Assembly: GCA_937875395.1 (NCBI GenBank)
Contig: CALNCU010000185.1
Coordinates: 1 to 16,452, forward strand
Length of the DNA: 16,452 nt
Reading direction: 5' to 3'
DNA from: an uncultured Armatimonadota bacterium
GTDB taxonomy: Bacteria > Armatimonadota > UBA5829 > DTJY01
The notes beneath the pieces were generated by a model. That model did not search any database, had not been told where the DNA came from, and was given only the letters and a program-made list of their open reading frames with translations. Below are positions 13,393-16,452 of the stretch, piece by piece (position 1 is the first letter of the stretch; every line of letters begins with the position of its first letter). A program made the position numbers and the translations under genes.

Positions 13393-14451
13393 TTATTCAG
13401 ATTTTTGCTGTTTGGGTTTTCTGCGTCTGTTTCTTCTTCTGTGGCTGCCGCCGTTACCTGCCGGCTGCTCCGCCCCCGCAGGGTTCTCCGGCTTTGATGG
13501 TTCCGCAGGTTTTTGAGGCTCAGCCTCAGCCTTTACGGGCCTTACCGGGAAGGGCTTTCCGCCGTTAATTCTCTCCGGCTGCTTTGCCTGGGGAGCCTCT
13601 GCAAGCCGTGTTTGGTTGTACCTTGCGCATTCGTCCTTTGCAGGGCATCCGCAGGGTTCATCTGCCTCCGGGTGTATTGAAAGATGCAGCACGGAGCCAC
13701 TTTCAAGCTGAACGCTGTATGTCTCCTTAATAATGTTCAGCTCTACAACCTTGCCGCATCCCTCCTTGGTGTCTACCATAGAATTTATGGCGGGAAACTT
13801 CTCTTTTGCCTCTTTATACATGGGATACTCGTACTTAAGGCAGCACATAAGCTTTCCGCAGACGCCGGAGAATTTAAGCGGGTTAAGGAAGAGGCACTGT
13901 TCCTTTGCCATCTTCATGGAGACGGGTTCAAAGCCGTTTAAAAACGTGGTGCAGCACATCTGGCGCCCGCACGGGCCCATGCCGCCAAAGAGCTTGGCCT
14001 CATCCCGGACGCCCACTTGGTGCAGTTGCACCTTTGTTCTAAGCGCCCCCGCAAGGTCTTTTACAAGCTCCCTGAAATCCACCCTGGATTCTGCAGAGAA
14101 GTAAAACGTAACCTGGGAGCCGTCAAAACAGTACTCCGCATCTATAAGCTTCATCTGCAGGTTATGCTGCTGCACCTTCTGCAGGCAGATGGAAAAGGCC
14201 TGTTTCTCTTTGCTGTGGTAAGATTCGGCACGTTCTATATCCGCCTGCGTAGCCTTTCGGATTATCTTTTTAAGGGGAGAGACTATCTCTTCCTCTAAAA
14301 CATCCTTGGGGGCTATGGTAACTTCGCCAAACTCTATGCCCCGGGCGGTCTCTGCAATTACGGGATCGCCCTCAGAAAGTGCTATACCGGCCGGATCAAA
14401 GTAATAGGCCTTTCCAGATTTTCTAAAATTAACGCCCACAACGAGCGGCAT
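13393..14451 (-). CDS. ricT: RicT/YaaT family protein (PSP1 C-terminal domain) with a long C-terminal extension
   Basis: This 352-residue PSP1-domain protein begins V-G-V-N-F-R-K-S-G-K-A-Y-Y-F-D-P. The conserved cysteine core is G-P-C-G-R-Q-M-C-C (C161, C166, C167) and V-C-G-K-L-M-C-C-L-K-Y-E (C198, C203, C204), which in Bacillus YaaT helps hold [4Fe-4S] clusters in a complex with RicA and RicF. That complex affects RNase Y-dependent mRNA processing and, through it, development and competence. The B. subtilis protein is about 275 aa; this one adds roughly 75 residues rich in Pro, Ala, Lys and Glu, ending in a basic R-R-R-N-R-R-R-K-P-K tail. An extra C-x-C-x5-C (C267, C269, C275) sits at the join. 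ATG 14451 follows AAGGTG at 8 nt. It is co-transcribed with metG from the promoter at 14503-14532. RicA and RicF are not visible here. Confidence 0.93.
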   Translation of the reverse strand: MPLVVGVNFRKSGKAYYFDPAGIALSEGDPVIAETARGIEFGEVTIAPKDVLEEEIVSPLKKIIRKATQADIERAESYHSKEKQAFSICLQKVQQHNLQMKLIDAEYCFDGSQVTFYFSAESRVDFRELVKDLAGALRTKVQLHQVGVRDEAKLFGGMGPCGRQMCCTTFLNGFEPVSMKMAKEQCLFLNPLKFSGVCGKLMCCLKYEYPMYKEAKEKFPAINSMVDTKEGCGKVVELNIIKETYSVQLESGSVLHLSIHPEADEPCGCPAKDECARYNQTRLAEAPQAKQPERINGGKPFPVRPVKAEAEPQKPAEPSKPENPAGAEQPAGNGGSHRRRNRRRKPKQQKSE

Positions 14452-14502
14452 ATTATTTTCACCTTATAAGGAAGTTGCCCAACAAAACGGGCATTGTAGA
14501 TA

Positions 14503-14532
14503 ATTCTAGCACAGTTTTTATAGCACAATCAA
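14503..14532 (-). promoter_or_regulatory. Sigma70-type promoter for ricT-metG
   Basis: On the minus strand TTGATT (-35, 14532-14527) and TAGAAT (-10, 14508-14503) are separated by 18 bp, placing the start site near 14496 and giving a 5' UTR of about 45 nt. A 7-base direct repeat, TGTGCTA, occurs twice with 14-bp spacing across the spacer, and a short hairpin (GCCC-8 nt-GGGC, 14477-14492) follows at the start of the UTR. Confidence 0.65.
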
Positions 14533-14672
14533 GTTTTGGAAATCAGGGAAGCGGCATGGGCTGCAGATACCTGCCGCTCAATACCAGATTGTCAAAGCAC
14601 AGATGTTATCAAAAACAAAAGGCAAATAAAAAAATAGTATGTCCAACTTTGGATTAAGGCATGCCCCCTGTG

Positions 14673-15461
14673 CTATTCCTTACAGCAAGAGGCAGGGAAG
14701 CGGCGCGGGCGGATAAGATTGGCAGAGAGCAGCAGTTCCTGGTCTGCAAGCGCAAGTAGAGTAGACCCGTCAAAGAGCAGCCTATGATCTTCCGATAGCA
14801 CCAGCGTTCTATCAGATACCTCTGCCACAAGGCCCAGGTCGTGGCTGGCCAAAACAAGCGTCACCCCGGAGGCTTTAAGGCGTAGGATGAACTCCGCAAG
14901 CCACTCCTGCGTGCGCGGGTCAAGGCCGGCTCCCGGCTCGTCCAGAAGAATAACTTTTGGGGCGCAGGTAAGGATGCTTGCCAGCGCCACCTTCTTCTTC
15001 TCTCCGCCGGAAAGGGTTTGAGGGGCACGTTTTGCAAGTTTCTCTATGCCAACCATTAAAAGCACATCCCGCACCCGATGCTCTATATCTTCCTTCGGCA
15101 ACCCCATCTGCACGGGCCCAAAGGCCAGTTCCTCCCAAACGGTGGAGGAGAAAAGCTGGGCATCCGGGTTCTGGAAGAGAAAGCCCACGTTCTGCCTGAA
15201 GAGGTGCATAAACGGGGGCGCCTCCACGCTCTGCTCTGAGAGGGTTGTTCCAAAGGCCTTTATGCTCCCGGAGGATGCAAAACAGAGCCCGTCCATAAGC
15301 TGCAGAAGGGTGCTCTTTCCGCTTGCATTGGCGCCAAGCAGGGCAATGCTCTCCCCTTCATGCACATCAAAGCTTATCCCCTGCAGGGCGGGCACGGATT
15401 CCGCATATTCAAAGCATACATTTTCTAGTTTAAAGACCGGTTTGTTCAATCTGCCACCCAT
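14673..15461 (-). CDS. cbiO: Cobalt/nickel ECF transporter ATP-binding subunit
   Basis: This ABC ATPase is 262 aa from the chosen start. Walker A is G-A-N-A-S-G-K-S-T (43-51), the Q-loop is F-Q-N-P-D-A-Q-L-F (Q97), the signature is L-S-G-G-E-K-K-K (150-157), Walker B and D-loop are I-L-L-D-E-P-G-A-G-L-D-P (171-182), and the switch histidine is in A-S-H-D-L (H207). The Q-N-P-D-x-Q-L-F Q-loop is characteristic of energy-coupling-factor ATPases, here CbiO. It would power Co2+ or Ni2+ uptake with CbiQ and an S-component. ATG 15461 is 4 bp after the cbiQ stop but has no clear Shine-Dalgarno. TTG 15449, preceded by GGGTGG, is a credible alternative that would shorten the protein by four residues. 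A frame extending back to 15665 only overlaps cbiQ and is not used. Confidence 0.92.
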   Translation of the reverse strand: MGGRLNKPVFKLENVCFEYAESVPALQGISFDVHEGESIALLGANASGKSTLLQLMDGLCFASSGSIKAFGTTLSEQSVEAPPFMHLFRQNVGFLFQNPDAQLFSSTVWEELAFGPVQMGLPKEDIEHRVRDVLLMVGIEKLAKRAPQTLSGGEKKKVALASILTCAPKVILLDEPGAGLDPRTQEWLAEFILRLKASGVTLVLASHDLGLVAEVSDRTLVLSEDHRLLFDGSTLLALADQELLLSANLIRPRRFPASCCKE

Positions 15462-15465
15462 ATAC

Positions 15466-16371
15466 TTAAAACATAAACAAGGCCGTGCGGTCAAGGGCCA
15501 TAACTCCGCCCGCAATAAGCAGTATGGTTGCCGCAAACATAAAATCTGCAAAGGCCGGACGGAACCTTTGCGCCGGGCGCGCACCGCCGTCAAATCCTCT
15601 GGATACCATGGCCTTATACACCTCCGTGGAGAGGTTATGAGTCTTACGGAAGAGGGTTCCCACACCTGCCGCCACCCACTCCCTCTCGCGGGCCGGGCTT
15701 ACCTGTATTGTGCGGGAGAGCTTTGCCATGTGTATCTCCTGCGCCGCCCTTAGCATAAGGGAGAGGTACCTCTGCATCATGGAAAAGACCATCCCAAAGA
15801 TTCCGGGGATTCCAAGGCTTCTAAGCCCCGCCATAAGCTCCGTGCTTCCGGTGGATGCAACAAGCGCAAAGGAGAGCGTAACACACGCCGTACTCCGCAG
15901 AAGAAACCGGCTCGCCACAAAGAGCCCTTCCCTGGTTATGTATACCGCATCCGGCATCCACGCGGCAAAAGAGGCGGGTTTGCAGAGCAGAAGAACCGGA
16001 GTCCCGGCAGTTACAAGGCTGGTTGCCGCCGGAAGAATAACAAACAGGCTGAAAAGCGGAACCCCCGCCCACACGCGCGCAAGCCCGCGCCCCCTTCCGC
16101 AAAAGAGCAAGAAGAGCGACGGCATAAGAAGGATCAGGAAGAGCGGCAGCATTCCCTGAAGCAGGGTGGCAACTACAATAAGCGCAAGGGTAGAGAGAAT
16201 TTTTACCCCCGGATTAATTTTGGAAAGCCCGGAACACGTGCGCATCCCGGATAAATCAAGAGCCAATGCCTCCCCAAAAGATGAAATCGCCCGCCGCACG
16301 TGCGCGCCCGCCCGCCGCCCTTTGCTCTGGTATTTGCAGGGTGCGGGGAATGTATACCACTCAGGAAGCAT
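15466..16371 (-). CDS. cbiQ: Cobalt/nickel ECF transporter transmembrane (T) component
   Basis: This 301-residue membrane protein has a ~40-residue hydrophilic N-terminus, then L-S-K-I-N-P-G-V-K-I-L-S-T-L leading into the first helix, about five to six hydrophobic segments, and a last helix at the C-terminus. The cytoplasmic coupling helices are M-Q-R-Y-L-S-L-M-x-R-A-A-Q-E followed by A-K-L-S-R, and A-M-V-S-R-G-F-D-G; the final A-x-x-S-R-G motif contacts the CbiO ATPase in EcfT proteins. It acts as the energy-coupling scaffold for Co2+ or Ni2+ import. I prefer ATG 16371, which has GAGG 6 nt upstream (16381-16378), over ATG 16383. The start overlaps the 3' end of the upstream gene by 11 bp, and cbiO follows by 4 bp, so the operon is tightly coupled. 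Confidence 0.92.
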   Translation of the reverse strand: MLPEWYTFPAPCKYQSKGRRAGAHVRRAISSFGEALALDLSGMRTCSGLSKINPGVKILSTLALIVVATLLQGMLPLFLILLMPSLFLLFCGRGRGLARVWAGVPLFSLFVILPAATSLVTAGTPVLLLCKPASFAAWMPDAVYITREGLFVASRFLLRSTACVTLSFALVASTGSTELMAGLRSLGIPGIFGMVFSMMQRYLSLMLRAAQEIHMAKLSRTIQVSPAREREWVAAGVGTLFRKTHNLSTEVYKAMVSRGFDGGARPAQRFRPAFADFMFAATILLIAGGVMALDRTALFMF

Positions 16372-16452
16372 TCCCGTCCTCATGCCCGGTTATCAGCCGC
16401 CCTAAAAACAGTGTAATCCCCAGGACGGCGCCCGCCCCCAAAGCCCCGGAGA
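16361..16452 (-). CDS. C-terminal end of a CbiN/PDGLE-like membrane component of the cobalt transporter, partial
   Basis: The last 29 codons of a minus-strand gene enter from the right edge and stop at TGA (16363-16361). The visible protein is one transmembrane helix, G-A-L-G-A-G-A-V-L-G-I-T-L-F-L-G-R-L, then a short hydrophilic tail. A Gly-rich final helix ending in L-G-R-L is what PDGLE-domain proteins, CbiN and the fused CbiM C-terminus show, and the position immediately upstream of cbiQ is the usual cbiM-N-Q-O order. The identification rests mainly on context. The other two frames give stop codons or non-hydrophobic peptides, so this frame is the likely coding one. Confidence 0.6.
   Translation of the reverse strand, partial: SGALGAGAVLGITLFLGRLITGHEDGNAS

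Noticed and set aside
14551..14577. GCGGCA/TGCCGC stem between cbiO and ricT as a terminator
   Set aside because: The stem is short with a 15-nt loop and no T-run follows on either strand, so termination is not supported. T-rich sequence nearer cbiO (14610-14640) has only a 4-5 bp hairpin before it.
14570..14595. Perfect TTGACA -35 hexamer on the minus strand upstream of ricT
   Set aside because: No acceptable -10 element lies 16-18 bp downstream; the TTGATT/TAGAAT pair nearer the gene is better.

Overview
The window is bacterial chromosome, moderately GC-rich by eye. Isoleucine ATA and arginine AGG codons are common, most genes have clear Shine-Dalgarno sites, and start codons are mixed (ATG, GTG, TTG and probably one ATA). 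The ricT-metG pair resembles Firmicutes and allied anaerobic lineages, and there is a CbiQ/CbiO cobalt-type ECF transporter. I cannot assign a phylum from the sequence alone.

Left part (1-10834, + strand): a surface-polysaccharide (capsule, EPS or O-antigen-like) locus of the Wzx/Wzy type. In order it holds the 3' end of a probable carbohydrate deacetylase, a GINT1-N-like beta-propeller protein, a membrane-anchored family 2 glycosyltransferase of the dolichyl-phosphate-mannose-synthase type, a Wzx-like flippase, a Wzy/O-antigen-ligase-family membrane protein, a rhamnosyltransferase-like GT2, two GT4 glycosyltransferases, a 382-bp gap, a third GT4, and an initiating polyprenyl-phosphate hexose-1-phosphate transferase. 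Genes from 303 to 8531 are tightly packed and often overlap, so they are probably one operon. The expected scheme is that the last gene primes undecaprenyl phosphate, the GTs extend the repeat unit, the flippase exports it, and the Wzy-like protein polymerises or ligates it. The propeller protein has no assigned role.

Middle (10835-11404): 570 bp without a gene between the polysaccharide locus and convergent metG. It contains three copies of a short palindromic repeat family, two GC-rich hairpins and a probable bidirectional terminator. A fourth repeat copy, inverted, lies at 8540-8593, so inverted copies bracket the last GT4 and the priming transferase.

Right part (11405-16452, - strand): methionyl-tRNA synthetase (metG) downstream of ricT (PSP1/YaaT family), with a sigma70-like promoter upstream of ricT. 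Beyond it lie cbiO, cbiQ and the 3' end of a CbiN/PDGLE-like membrane protein, the end of a cobalt or nickel ECF transporter operon that enters from the right edge.

The most notable observations are a GT4 gene whose only credible start is ATA at 7335, and a hairpin repeat family whose loop stems differ in sequence but keep pairing. I found no CRISPR array, phage genes, IS transposase or obviously new multi-gene system.
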